A stretch of DNA of 64,000 nucleotides, taken from JASGMR01 sp963664675. GTDB taxonomy: Bacteria > Thermotogota > Thermotogae > Petrotogales > Kosmotogaceae. A program made the position numbers and the translations under genes. The notes beneath the pieces are model-generated. The model was not told the DNA's origin, ran no database searches, and saw only the letters and a program-made list of their open reading frames with translations. Shown here piece after piece: positions 55,047 to 64,000 of the stretch. The first letter of the stretch is position 1. Each line of letters opens with the position of its first letter. The stretch lies in contig CAXXLB010000014.1 of NCBI GenBank assembly GCA_963664675.2, positions 796,364-860,363 on the forward strand, in the 5' to 3' direction.

Positions 55047-56315
55047 ATGAAAAAGCTTGCCGATATTATTAAATATGAAGGCGATAATTCAACGTTTGTT
55101 TGGAAACATCCAACAGAGGATTTTAATTATGGAACGCAACTTATTGTGCATGAATCTCAAGAAGCATTGTTTTTCATGAATGGACAGGCTCTTGACTTAT
55201 TCGGACCGGGCAGGCATACATTAGAAAGCCAGAATCTGCCAATAATAGGAAAATTTTTCAAAAGAGCTTCAGGAGATGAATCCCCTTTTCATTGTGAAAT
55301 ATATTTTATTAATAAAGTAGAACAGATGGCCATCAAGTGGGGTACTGAAAGTAAAATAGAATATGTTGAACCGACGTATAATTTTCCGATAAAAATAGGT
55401 GCCAGCGGCGAAATGAACTTGAGAGTTGAAAATTCGCGAAAGCTGTTGGTGAAAATAATAGGAGCTGAGAAAGGTATTACCCGACCTTTTCTCGTATCAA
55501 AATTCAGAGCATTTTTAATGACCAGGGTAAAAACATACATTGCAAGTATTATGAGAGAGAATAAAATAAATATTTTTTCCATTGATGAAGAATTAACTCA
55601 AATGTCTGAAAGTTTATTGTTGAAATTGCATCCTGATTTCTCGGATTATGGACTCGCATTGGAGAGATTTTTTGTAACGACCATAGTTAAACCGGAGGAA
55701 GACAAGGCATATCAAAAATTTAAGGAATTACATTTTCGGCAATATGCCGATATCACTGAAGCGGAAATAAGGCAAAAAGTTGGAATAATTGATCAAAATA
55801 CCGAAGCAAAAAGAATGGTTATTGAGGCAAATGGATTGGCTCAGAAAAGGGTGACAGAAGGATATACATATCAGGATGAAAGAAAATTTGACGTTGCTGA
55901 AAAAATTGCTTCAAATGAAGCAATAGCAGAGGTAGGTAACGTAGGTATAGGAATGGGCATGATCAGTGGTATTGGGGGAACAATAGGACAATCAGTTGGC
56001 GGAGTCATGAAAGATACTCTGAAAAATTCCATGGATTCTAATGACAGGAATTCAACGAGTCTCAATTTTATTATTTGCCCGGAGTGTGGGAAAAAATTAC
56101 CTGTGGATAGTAAGTTTTGTCTCGAATGCGGTCAAAAGATAGTACAAAAAGATAATGATAATGATGAAATAATATGTCCTGTCTGCGGGGAAAAAACTCC
56201 GAAAGGTAAATTTTGTATTCGCTGTGGGAAATCTATGATGAAAACATGTTCGAAATGTGGTAGGGAATTACCCTTTGATAGTAAATTTTGTTTAAACTGT
56301 GGGGAGAAATTATAA
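55047..56315 (+). CDS. SPFH-domain protein with three C-terminal zinc ribbons (YdjI-like)
   Basis: 422 residues. An SPFH/band-7-like region (about 25-235: TFVWKHPTEDFNYGTQLIVHESQEALFFMNGQ, then GPGRHTLESQNLPII) is followed by a coiled stretch, a Gly-rich linker (about 300-325) and three zinc ribbons: CPECGKKLP..CLECG (about 343), CPVCGEKTP..CIRCG (about 375), CSKCGRELP..CLNCG (about 400). This is the architecture of Bacillus YdjI-type 'virion core-like' proteins, thought to form membrane-associated assemblies. First gene of a three-gene operon ending in the TIR protein. AAGGGGGAA precedes the ATG. Confidence 0.85.
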   Translation: MKKLADIIKYEGDNSTFVWKHPTEDFNYGTQLIVHESQEALFFMNGQALDLFGPGRHTLESQNLPIIGKFFKRASGDESPFHCEIYFINKVEQMAIKWGTESKIEYVEPTYNFPIKIGASGEMNLRVENSRKLLVKIIGAEKGITRPFLVSKFRAFLMTRVKTYIASIMRENKINIFSIDEELTQMSESLLLKLHPDFSDYGLALERFFVTTIVKPEEDKAYQKFKELHFRQYADITEAEIRQKVGIIDQNTEAKRMVIEANGLAQKRVTEGYTYQDERKFDVAEKIASNEAIAEVGNVGIGMGMISGIGGTIGQSVGGVMKDTLKNSMDSNDRNSTSLNFIICPECGKKLPVDSKFCLECGQKIVQKDNDNDEIICPVCGEKTPKGKFCIRCGKSMMKTCSKCGRELPFDSKFCLNCGEKL

Positions 56316-56328
56316 GGAGGATTGTACC

Positions 56329-57015
56329 ATGAAAATAAAAATGAGTATCAGCTTGATTGCTTTAATTTTATTCGCGGCTTTTTTGATATTATTTTTAATA
56401 ATTCCCGCATCATTAAATTCAATTGTTGCCTATATTTTTGCAAATTTGGGTATTATATTGCTTTGGACCAGTACGGTATTTTTAGTCGGTGAAGATAATA
56501 ATTACCCAATATATGTTCAGTTTCCTGTTGAAATGAGAAACTATTTTATCCTCGAAATCATTTTCTCGTTTTTTGTTTTATTAATACAATCTTTAGTCTG
56601 GGAATTACCATGGGTCGCTTTTTTGCTGATTCATTTCGTTATTCTGTTTATTTTTATAGTTAGAATAATTATTTTATATGCCGGCAAAAAAAATTATATT
56701 GATAAAATTAATACTGATACTAACAAAAATATACAGGATAAAAACCAACTTTTGTATGAAATAGATGAGATTAAGGGGTTAGCAATTAAAAACAATGTAG
56801 GAACAAGTTTTATTAATTCAGTATACGAAACTTTAAAATACAGCGATCCGATCAAGAATGACTCTTCAGACAATCAGGAAAAACAGATTCAAAGTTACTT
56901 AAAAATTCTTAAAGTTTCTGTTGAAAAAGAAAATGAAAAAGAAATAAAGCAATTATGTATGGAAATAAAAGGACTCATTGAAAAAAGAAATAAGAAAATC
57001 AAAGAAAATAAGTAA
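56329..57015 (+). CDS. Four-helix membrane protein with cytoplasmic tail
   Basis: 228 residues from ATG 56329 (AAGGAGG upstream). Four hydrophobic helices in residues 5-120 and a charged helical tail (YETLKYSDPIKND to the end). No named family. It lies between the SPFH and TIR genes with spacings of 13 and 12 nt, so it is part of the same system; a membrane anchor or pore partner is likely (inference). Confidence 0.7.
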   Translation: MKIKMSISLIALILFAAFLILFLIIPASLNSIVAYIFANLGIILLWTSTVFLVGEDNNYPIYVQFPVEMRNYFILEIIFSFFVLLIQSLVWELPWVAFLLIHFVILFIFIVRIIILYAGKKNYIDKINTDTNKNIQDKNQLLYEIDEIKGLAIKNNVGTSFINSVYETLKYSDPIKNDSSDNQEKQIQSYLKILKVSVEKENEKEIKQLCMEIKGLIEKRNKKIKENK

Positions 57016-57027
57016 GGAAAAAAGTTA

Positions 57028-58941
57028 ATGACAGTATTCAAATGTAAAATGTGTGGGGGAAACATAATAGCAGAAGAAGGAAAGCCGTATGGAACATGTG
57101 ATAGTTGCGGTTCGGTCATGACATTGCCAAAGGTCGCGGATGAAAGAATAGCTAATCTATTCAACAGGGCGAATCACTTCAGAAGGCTGAACGATTTTGA
57201 CAGGGCAATAAAGATGTATGACAACATATTGAATGAAGACAGCAAAAATGCAGAGGCCCACTGGGGAATGGTACTGTCAAAATATGGAATAGAGTATGTA
57301 GAAGATCCAAAAACACATGAAAGAATACCGACCTGCCATAGAGTACAGAGAGAATCAATATTGAGTGATATAAATTATCTTGAAGCAATAGAGAATGCTC
57401 CGGACGGGTATTCAAGAAGTTTATATGAAAAAGAAGCAGAAAGAATAAGAGGAATACAGAGAGGAATACTCGCAATAACAAATAAAGAAGAGCCATATGA
57501 TGTATTCATATGCTACAAAGAGCAATCGGAAGCAGGAACAAGGACAAAAGACAGTGTGATAGGACAGGAGATATATTATCGATTAAAAAGAGAAGGAATG
57601 AAAGTATTCTTTTCAAGAATAACTCTTGAGGATAAATTGGGGAAAGAATATGAACCATACATATTCGGAGCCATAAACACTGCAAAAGTTATGGTGGTGA
57701 TAGGAACGAAGCCGGAATACTTTAATGCGGTGTGGGTGAAGAATGAGTGGAAGAGGTATTTGGAACTCACAAAAAGAGATAAAAAGAAGATCATAATCCC
57801 ATGTTACAGAGAAATGGATGCATATGACCTACCGGAGGAATTATCATTATTACAATCACTGGATATGAGCAAGATAGGATTCATACAGGATTTAGCAAGA
57901 GGGATAAAAAAAATAATAGAAGAGACGAAGAAAGAAAAAGCAAAAAAGAATCAGGAAAGGTTAACTTATGCCAATAGTTATGAACCACTACTGAAAAGAG
58001 TATCCATATGTTTAGAGGATGGAGAATATGAAAAAGCGGATGAATTATCAGAACAGGTATTGAATATAAATCCGGAATGTGCGAAAGCATACATGGGGAA
58101 ATTGATGGTAGAGTTAAAAATATCTAAAGAAGAAGAATTAACCACAGCAGAAAAACCGTTATCTGAATATAGAAATTACATTAGAGCAATAAAATATGCA
58201 GATGAAGAATACAAAAATATACTCGAGAGATACAATAAATTGGTTTTGAAAAAAATTGAAGAGAAAAGAAAAGAAGAAACATATCAAAAAGCAGTGGATT
58301 TAAAAGAAGATAGAAAAAAAGACAAAGAAAAACGTTATTGGTATGTAAGAAAAGTACCAAGGGAAGAAGAATATAAAAAAGCGATAGAGCTTTTCGAATC
58401 AATAAGAGGATATAAAGATTCAGATGAACTGATTAATAAATGTGAAGAACAAATAAGGAAAATAGAAGAAAAAGATAAAGAGGAAAAATATCAAAGTGCC
58501 CTGCGAAAAATAAAGAATTTTAAAAAATGGGATTGGGGTAATTATGAAGAAGTTTTAAAAGAAACAATGGAAATATTACAAGAGATACGAGGATATAAAG
58601 ATTCAGATAAACTGATTAATGAATGTGAAGATCAATTAAAAAAAATTAAGGAAGAAAAAATGGAAGCAATTTATCAAGAGGGAATCCGTATAGAGAAAAA
58701 TGCAAATAAATTCTGGGTAATAAATAAGAAAAATAAATACAAAAAAATAATAGCATTATTTCAACATATAGATGGGTATAAGGACACAAATGAAATCATA
58801 AAAAAATACGAAGAGAAAATTTTAATAGCTGAAGATCCTGAATTAAAAAAGAAGAGAAGAGAAAATTTTATTTTTATAATCATCGTAATAACACTAATTA
58901 TTATTTTTGTGATTAATATTATAATGAAACTTAATAATTAA
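57028..58941 (+). CDS. Zinc-ribbon/TPR/TIR-domain protein with C-terminal membrane helix
   Basis: 637 residues, in order: zinc ribbon C6-x2-C9...C24-x2-C27; TPR-like helices (about 40-150); TIR domain (about 155-300) with YDVFICYKEQSE, FFSRITLEDKLGKEYEPYIFGAINTA (Glu-containing NADase-type loop), VMVVIGTKPEYFNAVWVKNEWKRY; more TPR (about 310-370); three GYKDSDE repeats with CEE tails (about 459, 518, 582); and one membrane helix (about 612-632). TIR domains cleave NAD or signal in anti-phage systems. With an SPFH-zinc-ribbon partner, this looks like a membrane-bound sensor-effector. Conserved in other genomes as a pair with SPFH proteins (from memory, not searched). Confidence 0.85.
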   Translation: MTVFKCKMCGGNIIAEEGKPYGTCDSCGSVMTLPKVADERIANLFNRANHFRRLNDFDRAIKMYDNILNEDSKNAEAHWGMVLSKYGIEYVEDPKTHERIPTCHRVQRESILSDINYLEAIENAPDGYSRSLYEKEAERIRGIQRGILAITNKEEPYDVFICYKEQSEAGTRTKDSVIGQEIYYRLKREGMKVFFSRITLEDKLGKEYEPYIFGAINTAKVMVVIGTKPEYFNAVWVKNEWKRYLELTKRDKKKIIIPCYREMDAYDLPEELSLLQSLDMSKIGFIQDLARGIKKIIEETKKEKAKKNQERLTYANSYEPLLKRVSICLEDGEYEKADELSEQVLNINPECAKAYMGKLMVELKISKEEELTTAEKPLSEYRNYIRAIKYADEEYKNILERYNKLVLKKIEEKRKEETYQKAVDLKEDRKKDKEKRYWYVRKVPREEEYKKAIELFESIRGYKDSDELINKCEEQIRKIEEKDKEEKYQSALRKIKNFKKWDWGNYEEVLKETMEILQEIRGYKDSDKLINECEDQLKKIKEEKMEAIYQEGIRIEKNANKFWVINKKNKYKKIIALFQHIDGYKDTNEIIKKYEEKILIAEDPELKKKRRENFIFIIIVITLIIIFVINIIMKLNN

Positions 58942-59230
58942 ATTCTTTTAAATTAAGCAATTTTTATCTTTTCAAAAGCCATATTATTTTTAAAAAGAAA
59001 AGTGGACCACTATTTATGATTTTTGCAATCTTTCACAAAATTTGATTACAACTTTTGTTAATTGTATTATTTGATCAAAAAAACACGTTAGCCCAAAGTA
59101 GAAATATAACGCATTTTTGTCTGCTTATACCAGAAGGGCTCAGGAAAGTTCACAAAGACAATCTCTAAAAAATATGGAATCGCACATCTATTGTGAAATT
59201 TGTATTATGTAGTCTCACGTTCCATAAGAG

Positions 59231-60174
59231 TCACTGAAAAATAACTTTATCCGGCACGGGTTTTTTTGCGATCTGTTTGATTGAAAGTTCAATAAGCATT
59301 TCAGCCATTTCCTTGATCGATTGGCGGATTGTAGTAATTTCGGGTGTGAATATATTACCAAAATCGATACCGTCATAGCCGATGATACGTATATCCTCAG
59401 GAATACGCTTTTTCTGATTTATACTGATTTTAGCAACATAGGCTGCAATTACATCACTGCTGCAAAAAACTCCGTCAATATCGGGATAGTCATCAAACAA
59501 TTTTGAAATGATTTCAATATATTCATCATAGTTAAAACTGTTAATTTCGGTCTGCACACTGACATTCCAAATTTTATTTTCTTCACAAAGGTCCTTAAAA
59601 GCTTTATAGCGGGCATTTGACAGCATATCCAACTTCAGGTTTCCACCAATATAAGCAAGATTTTTACAACCCTTGTCGATCAGAAGACGGGTTGCAAGTG
59701 TTCCTCCGTTGTAGTTGTCTGAACAGACATAAGGGATAGTTCCGATTTTCCGCTCAAAAGTGACCATTGGCAGATTGATATTAAAATTTGTTATATCTAT
59801 GGTCTGGCTGGCCATGATGATACTGTCTACCTGACTGGCCTTTAAAAGGGAAATGTAATTGCTCTCTTTCTCTGCATCTAATTGTGAGATGCAAAGGAGA
59901 ATCTTATAACCTTTTTTATATGAATAATATTCAATATATTCAGTAATAGCAGAGAAAAAAGGGTGAGAAATAGTCGGAATAATCAAACCTATGACATTGG
60001 ATTTCTTTCTCGAAAGTGAACGCGCAATTTCGTTTGGTCGATAGTTCAGTTCCTCCATTGCTGCATATACTCTGCTTTTAAATCTTCACTGATATACCCT
60101 CTGTTATTTAATACTCTGGAAACGGTAGACACGTTTACCCCTACAATTTTAGCGATATCATTTATTGTAGACAA
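59231..60174 (-). pseudogene. LacI-family repressor, frameshifted between DNA-binding and ligand domains
   Basis: From a TTG at 60174 (AGGAGTG upstream): LSTINDIAKIVGVNVSTVSRVLNN, then RGYISEDLK; an A4 run near 60080 lacks one A and the frame fails; with A5 it goes on as SRVYAAMEELNYRPNEIARSL. The ligand domain from there to 59231 is complete (GLIIPTISHPFFSAI, VFCSSDVIAAYVAK, TTIRQSIKEMAEMLI). About 315 residues in all. It has lost its DNA-binding domain from the main frame, yet its likely operators flank the esterase promoter. Confidence 0.85.
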
Positions 60175-60312
60175 AAAATCACTCCTATTATTTGTTTTCT
60201 CATTACCTACAATCTTAATATGTCAGGGAAGATATGTCAAGAATAAGATATAAATCGTATTATATGTATTGATATAAATTGTATGCCTTTTGTGTAAGGG
60301 TATACAGCGTAT

Positions 60313-60341
60313 AATATATAAAACGTTTGACATATGATCAA
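60313..60341 (-). promoter_or_regulatory. Promoter and operator of the lacI-type gene
   Basis: On the - strand: -35 TTGATC (60336-60341), 17-nt spacer with AAACGTTT (operator core), -10 TATATT (60313-60318). An ACGTTTGACATAT word is shared with the esterase promoter at 60554, so autoregulation by the same repressor is likely. Confidence 0.6.
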
Positions 60342-60548
60342 CAAAAAAATGAATATTTTTTTGATATAAGTTATTTAGTAAGGTTTTGGTATGAAAATTA
60401 ATATTGCCATATATTTGATCAGAACAGAAATGTTCATTTAATCATATTTGAATTTTTTTAAATTTAACTTTTTCAATTAAAGACTTTAGTATTGTTGGCG
60501 TTTAACGTTTTTAATTCTTCAAAACATACAGTTTTAGATATCCTTATA

Positions 60549-60585
60549 TCAAACGTTTGACATATAGAATTAAAAGTTCTATAAT
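60549..60585 (+). promoter_or_regulatory. Consensus sigma-70 promoter with LacI-type operator, for the esterase
   Basis: Perfect -35 TTGACA (60557-60562), exact 17-nt spacer, perfect -10 TATAAT (60580-60585). The palindrome TCAAACGTTTGA (60549-60560) overlaps the -35 box, so a bound repressor would block it. With the repressor gene broken, this promoter may be open all the time. Confidence 0.8.
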
Positions 60586-60591
60586 ATGAAT

Positions 60592-61016
60592 ATTGAATCC
60601 AAAGAGTTTTAAGTTGATTGCCGGAAATAGGTCCTGTTTTGTGAGAGGTTGGGGAAAATCTGAGATAAATGAAGCGCATAATAGTATCCGAAAATGTGGA
60701 ATAATTATCGATAGATCATCTCAGAACGAGTATATGGGCCATAGTCAAGAATGATAAATTTTGTATTAAGAGGAAAACATCAAAGTTAAGTATTGTATAT
60801 CAACATAAATTAAAAATACAACAAGGGGAGGGGGGGTAAATGAATAAAAAATAATACAAGTTTTGATTCTGGTGTTATACATTGATACCGGGGAGTTATA
60901 TTTCAGTGTTATGGACACAGATTCATAGGTGGGTATTCCTTTAAGTTTTGTGTTAGATTCAGATTTATAATGATAGTTTTTTTGATCAATTTAAAAAATA
61001 AGGAGGTAAGTTAACG
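60592..61016 (+). other. Long leader of the esterase transcript
   Basis: About 425 nt without a gene. It holds a purine-rich run AAGGGGAGGGGGGGTAA (about 60821-60837) before a 4-codon frame ATG-AAT-AAA-AAA-TAA (60840-60854), and a true ribosome site AAGGAGG (61001-61007) before the esterase ATG at 61017. No riboswitch class recognised. Confidence 0.4.
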
Positions 61017-63629
61017 ATGAAATCTACCAAAAAAAAGTTTAGTGGAAAGATGATGATATTATTTTTGACTTTATTTATGATTGTTGGTGCTTCACAGCTT
61101 GCTTTTGCAGCAACTGATGAAGATACAAATGGTGTTCAGAGTGTACGTGCCTTAACTGACATGGGTTGGTGGGGACAACGAGTAGTTGGTGTGGTTCTGG
61201 AGCTTTCTGAAGACGTTGATGTTTCTGATCTCACTGCTGCGGATTTTGCGGTACGTGATACGTCTTTCAATCCTTATTTTGACAGCGGCGATTTTGCTGA
61301 TCCAAGTTTTATGAAAGATCAGAAGGTAGTAGATGTTTTTACGGTTGCTGATCCACAAACTCTGCTTGAAAATGAGCGCCCAGCTGGTCCTGGCAAGTAT
61401 GTCGTGGTCATGGTGGAGCCTAATTTCAACGGAGGAACTAAAATTTCAGTAAGTGGTGGTATGATGGCAAATCCGAATCAGCCAACTGAGATCATTATAT
61501 CCAAAGATATTTACTCGACTAGCGGGTCTTTGCTGGCCAAAGCTAGTTCAGAACCGTTAAAACTGACCGGGCCGGCTATTGTCAACCGTGGGGTTGACCA
61601 GTTCGTTCACGGCGTAGTGGAAAATCCGACTGAGGGTTTGCCTCTGAACTACGACTACCGTTTACCGGCTGACTACAATCCTGCCAGAAAGTATCCACTC
61701 GTGGTGTATTTAAATGGTTATGGACAAGGATATTTTCCTGCTGCCGATAATACAAGAGGGCAATTAATCTGTGATGGCACGCCTCAGTTCTGGTTTGGCG
61801 AACAGAATGTGCCTGTCAGTGAAGATGTGATTTTTCTTGCCCCACAAAGCACGAGAAGCGGTCAATCAACTGCAGTACAGTCAGAGCAGGTAGCTGAATT
61901 AATCAAGAACTTCTCAAAGGAGTTTTCGGTTGATACTGATCGTATCTACGGTTATAGCCTTTCTATGGGTTCAAGTCAGGGCTGGTGGTTGTTACAGAAC
62001 CATCCGGATTTGTTTGCTGCCTTTATACAGGATTCATTTATGCCCAACAACCAGGAACAGGCAGATGCTATCGCAGAAGCTGAGATACCGATGCATCTGT
62101 TCCAGGGACAGTATGATCATCTGTTTGGGAGTGAGAATGCAATTGCCTCGTATCAGCGAATTGCTGACGGCTATAAGGCCAAGGGGTTGAGCGACAATCA
62201 GATCGATAAACTCATAAAAATAACTGTGTTCCCAGATAGTGCTTTCGAAGCGCAAGGTCCGGGACTCAGTACGCCATCAGGTCCTTTTGCCAATCTCAAT
62301 CCGGATCTTCCTGGACCCCGCATAGACAGACATGCGTCGATGGTACCTGCATTCCAGAATCCTGAGACATCGAAGTGGTTGCTCGCTCAGTCGAAAGCTC
62401 TTACGCCTTACTCAGAAGAAATCACACAAGGTCCGACGGTTGTAGCAGATTCTACTTCACCAACCGGCTACTCCGTTACGTTCGTTTACTACAATCCTAA
62501 TGCCGAACAAGTACAACTTGCCGGTGACTTGACGTTACTCGACTCCACCACCGACAGTGCTACAAGACTGCAGCCGGAGGAATGGGAGACGGGTATGTAC
62601 CACGTTGGTGGCGTCGAATTTCTAAGGGATATGACCAAAGACGAAGAGGGAAATTGGTCGGTTACTATACCGATGCATGCCGGTGCCCTGAGTTACTGGT
62701 ACCGTGTCTGGGATTCATCACAGGAATGGGAGAATCACCGTATTTGGGATCCTGCCTCTGAAAAACCCAGACCAGAAGCTACTGACGAAAATTCTACACC
62801 TTTCCGTGTAAGAAATAATAGCGATGTACTCGACGCAGTATATGTACCATACGACGAGAAACAGAATGATGCTACTCTGGAGAGTAGAGCAACATACCAG
62901 TTACCAATAGCTGATGCTTCAAAAAGAGGAACAGTGCAATATATACCTTACACAACCATATTGGGTGATGAAGGATTCAATCTTGGAATATACCTGCCTG
63001 CAGGTTATGACCCAAACCGTGAGGAGCCTTATAATGTAGTGTATGCCTCTCATGGAATATTTGGCGACGAGACCGACTGGATGATTCCAGGTAGTGCTCC
63101 AAACATACTTGATAACATGATTGCGAGAGGCGAAATAGAACCGACCATATTAGTTACTATGGGAAACCATTTTACAGACAAATCATTGGGTTTCAATTCG
63201 TATAATATGCAAAATGCAGCCGATAACCTGATTCAGGTTATACAGCCAAAAATAGAAGCAGAATATAATGCATCAGATGAACGCACAGGACGTGCGTATA
63301 TCGGATTCTCCATGGGTGGAATGACAGGTGCTTATGTAATGAACAATTATGCTGATGCATTTGGATATTACGGTTTTTTCTCCGGAAACGGCCGTTTTGC
63401 CGCGGAAGATTACGATAATATTGCAGCTATGATAGGCGACGATGCTCCGTTCATTTTTATGGGACGTGGTTGTTTTGAAGGAGATCTCACATCATGTAAC
63501 ACCATACGTGACGAATTCAGATCCAGAGGAATTCCAAGTGAGACTGTTCTGGTTCCCGGTGCACATGATATGATGACAGCGGCCCAGCAGTTCACTATAT
63601 TTGCCAAAGATTATCTGTGGGAAGAATAG
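61017..63629 (+). CDS. Secreted multidomain esterase (two hydrolase domains and an Ig-like/CBM48-like linker domain)
   Basis: 870 residues. Signal peptide (about 1-31, FLTLFMIVGASQLAFAA). Residues 35-165: Ig-like beta domain. Residues 185-450: first alpha/beta hydrolase with nucleophile GYSLSMGSSQG (about 311-318) and His near 439. Residues 465-590: E-set/CBM48-like domain (VQLAGDLT, WYRVWDSSQEWENHRIWDP). Residues 625-870: Esterase-D type domain with GFSMGGM (about 762) and His in PGAHDM (about 848). Such layouts occur in xylan/feruloyl esterases that release ester groups from plant polysaccharides. The base composition is less AT-rich than the neighbours. Controlled by the LacI-type operator upstream. 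Confidence 0.85.
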   Translation: MKSTKKKFSGKMMILFLTLFMIVGASQLAFAATDEDTNGVQSVRALTDMGWWGQRVVGVVLELSEDVDVSDLTAADFAVRDTSFNPYFDSGDFADPSFMKDQKVVDVFTVADPQTLLENERPAGPGKYVVVMVEPNFNGGTKISVSGGMMANPNQPTEIIISKDIYSTSGSLLAKASSEPLKLTGPAIVNRGVDQFVHGVVENPTEGLPLNYDYRLPADYNPARKYPLVVYLNGYGQGYFPAADNTRGQLICDGTPQFWFGEQNVPVSEDVIFLAPQSTRSGQSTAVQSEQVAELIKNFSKEFSVDTDRIYGYSLSMGSSQGWWLLQNHPDLFAAFIQDSFMPNNQEQADAIAEAEIPMHLFQGQYDHLFGSENAIASYQRIADGYKAKGLSDNQIDKLIKITVFPDSAFEAQGPGLSTPSGPFANLNPDLPGPRIDRHASMVPAFQNPETSKWLLAQSKALTPYSEEITQGPTVVADSTSPTGYSVTFVYYNPNAEQVQLAGDLTLLDSTTDSATRLQPEEWETGMYHVGGVEFLRDMTKDEEGNWSVTIPMHAGALSYWYRVWDSSQEWENHRIWDPASEKPRPEATDENSTPFRVRNNSDVLDAVYVPYDEKQNDATLESRATYQLPIADASKRGTVQYIPYTTILGDEGFNLGIYLPAGYDPNREEPYNVVYASHGIFGDETDWMIPGSAPNILDNMIARGEIEPTILVTMGNHFTDKSLGFNSYNMQNAADNLIQVIQPKIEAEYNASDERTGRAYIGFSMGGMTGAYVMNNYADAFGYYGFFSGNGRFAAEDYDNIAAMIGDDAPFIFMGRGCFEGDLTSCNTIRDEFRSRGIPSETVLVPGAHDMMTAAQQFTIFAKDYLWEE

Positions 63630-63808
63630 TATGAATCGTTTGACATTACGGCGGATGGTATTCTAAAAAAGACACGGAGAGTATATGTGCGTGTTGTAGA
63701 TGGCATATTTAACAGAAAGCGCAGTAGCTCATTTCATTTTGAAAGCTAATACCTCCAACTAGTAATGTTGTTCTTCAAAAAGATATAAAAATTCAGAATC
63801 TAATAAGT

Positions 63809-63834
63809 AAAGCCTATCCGTAAGGGTAGGCTTT
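63809..63834 (+). terminator. Rho-independent terminator after the esterase
   Basis: 11-bp stem AAAGCCTATCC / GGGTAGGCTTT with a GTAA tetraloop and a trailing TTTT; one G-T pair. About 180 nt beyond the esterase stop. Between them lies AATCGTTTGACATTA (63634-63648), similar to the operator core. No gene is visible from 63835 to 64000. Confidence 0.85.
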
Positions 63835-64000
63835 TATCAATATATCTCAAGCGATAGATGCAATCAAGAATAAAAGAAAACATAATAAAAACGATTGAAC
63901 TATTTCACCTATCAAAAAATAATCCATTTTTACAATGCATAGAATTTACTTTTCTATCGACAGAATCCATTAATTGATACTGAATCCCGTGAAATTTAAC

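Noticed and set aside
55047..56315. Prophage virion protein
   Set aside because: The name 'virion core-like' is used for this family, but no phage gene is nearby and the SPFH plus zinc-ribbon layout is cellular.

Overview
The window is a 64 kb piece of a low-GC bacterial chromosome. Signal peptides that end in -VFG or -VFA without a lipobox (the LivK-like and phosphoesterase proteins), the sugar and hydroxy-acid catabolic operons, and the absence of any spore or outer-membrane marker suggest a Thermotogota-type fermenter (Kosmotoga/Mesotoga/Petrotoga relatives). That assignment is an inference. No rRNA, tRNA or CRISPR array is visible.

Region by region. (1) 1-5.5 kb, + strand: a sugar operon with a ribokinase (5' end outside the window), FGGY kinase, HutC-type GntR regulator, ribose pyranase RbsD, zinc alcohol dehydrogenase, 3-hexulose-6-phosphate synthase and 6-phospho-3-hexuloisomerase. 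(2) 5.5-9.5 kb: a CadC/CadA-type metal resistance pair with a clear promoter and operator, then an opposed methyltransferase/CGGC-protein pair. (3) 9.6-16.4 kb: an AT-rich accessory island holding a giant STAND NTPase with TPR-like repeats and a decayed DUF6922/AbiEii toxin-antitoxin pair, set between blocks of an 11-bp degenerate repeat. (4) 16.4-30.7 kb, - strand: one tightly packed 15-gene operon (branched-chain-amino-acid-type ABC importer, LarA-like racemase, HMGL-like aldol enzyme, butyrate kinase, phosphobutyryltransferase-like protein, TIM-barrel isomerase, FCD-GntR regulator, split UxaA dehydratase, M20 amidohydrolase, Ldh_2 dehydrogenase). It looks like an uncharacterised route from an imported amide- or hydroxy-acid to ATP. 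(5) 31-41.5 kb: an OPT transporter, an IS3 element, a small membrane protein, a GNAT gene between composite hairpin repeats, a secreted phosphoesterase and an IS21 element. (6) 41.7-46.8 kb: a broken PAS/HD-GYP gene and a two-subunit ABC exporter. (7) 47-59 kb: a defence-like island with EVE-McrB/McrC between direct repeats that carry a promoter, membrane genes, a HEPN-like broken gene, and an SPFH-zinc-ribbon / membrane protein / zinc-ribbon-TPR-TIR operon. (8) 59-64 kb: a LacI regulator (frameshifted) next to a large secreted two-catalytic-domain esterase, with matching operators and a consensus promoter.

Two things cut across the window. An 11-bp degenerate tandem repeat (CHAYYGYTNNN, about 60 units in eight blocks, always in the same orientation) sits at gene ends and supplies the stop codon of one gene. 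Seven genes carry single-base frameshifts, all in accessory regions and none in the long catabolic operons. The strongest candidates for an undescribed system are the SPFH/TIR zinc-ribbon operon, the 11-bp repeat family, the STAND protein and the LarA/HMGL/Buk operon.
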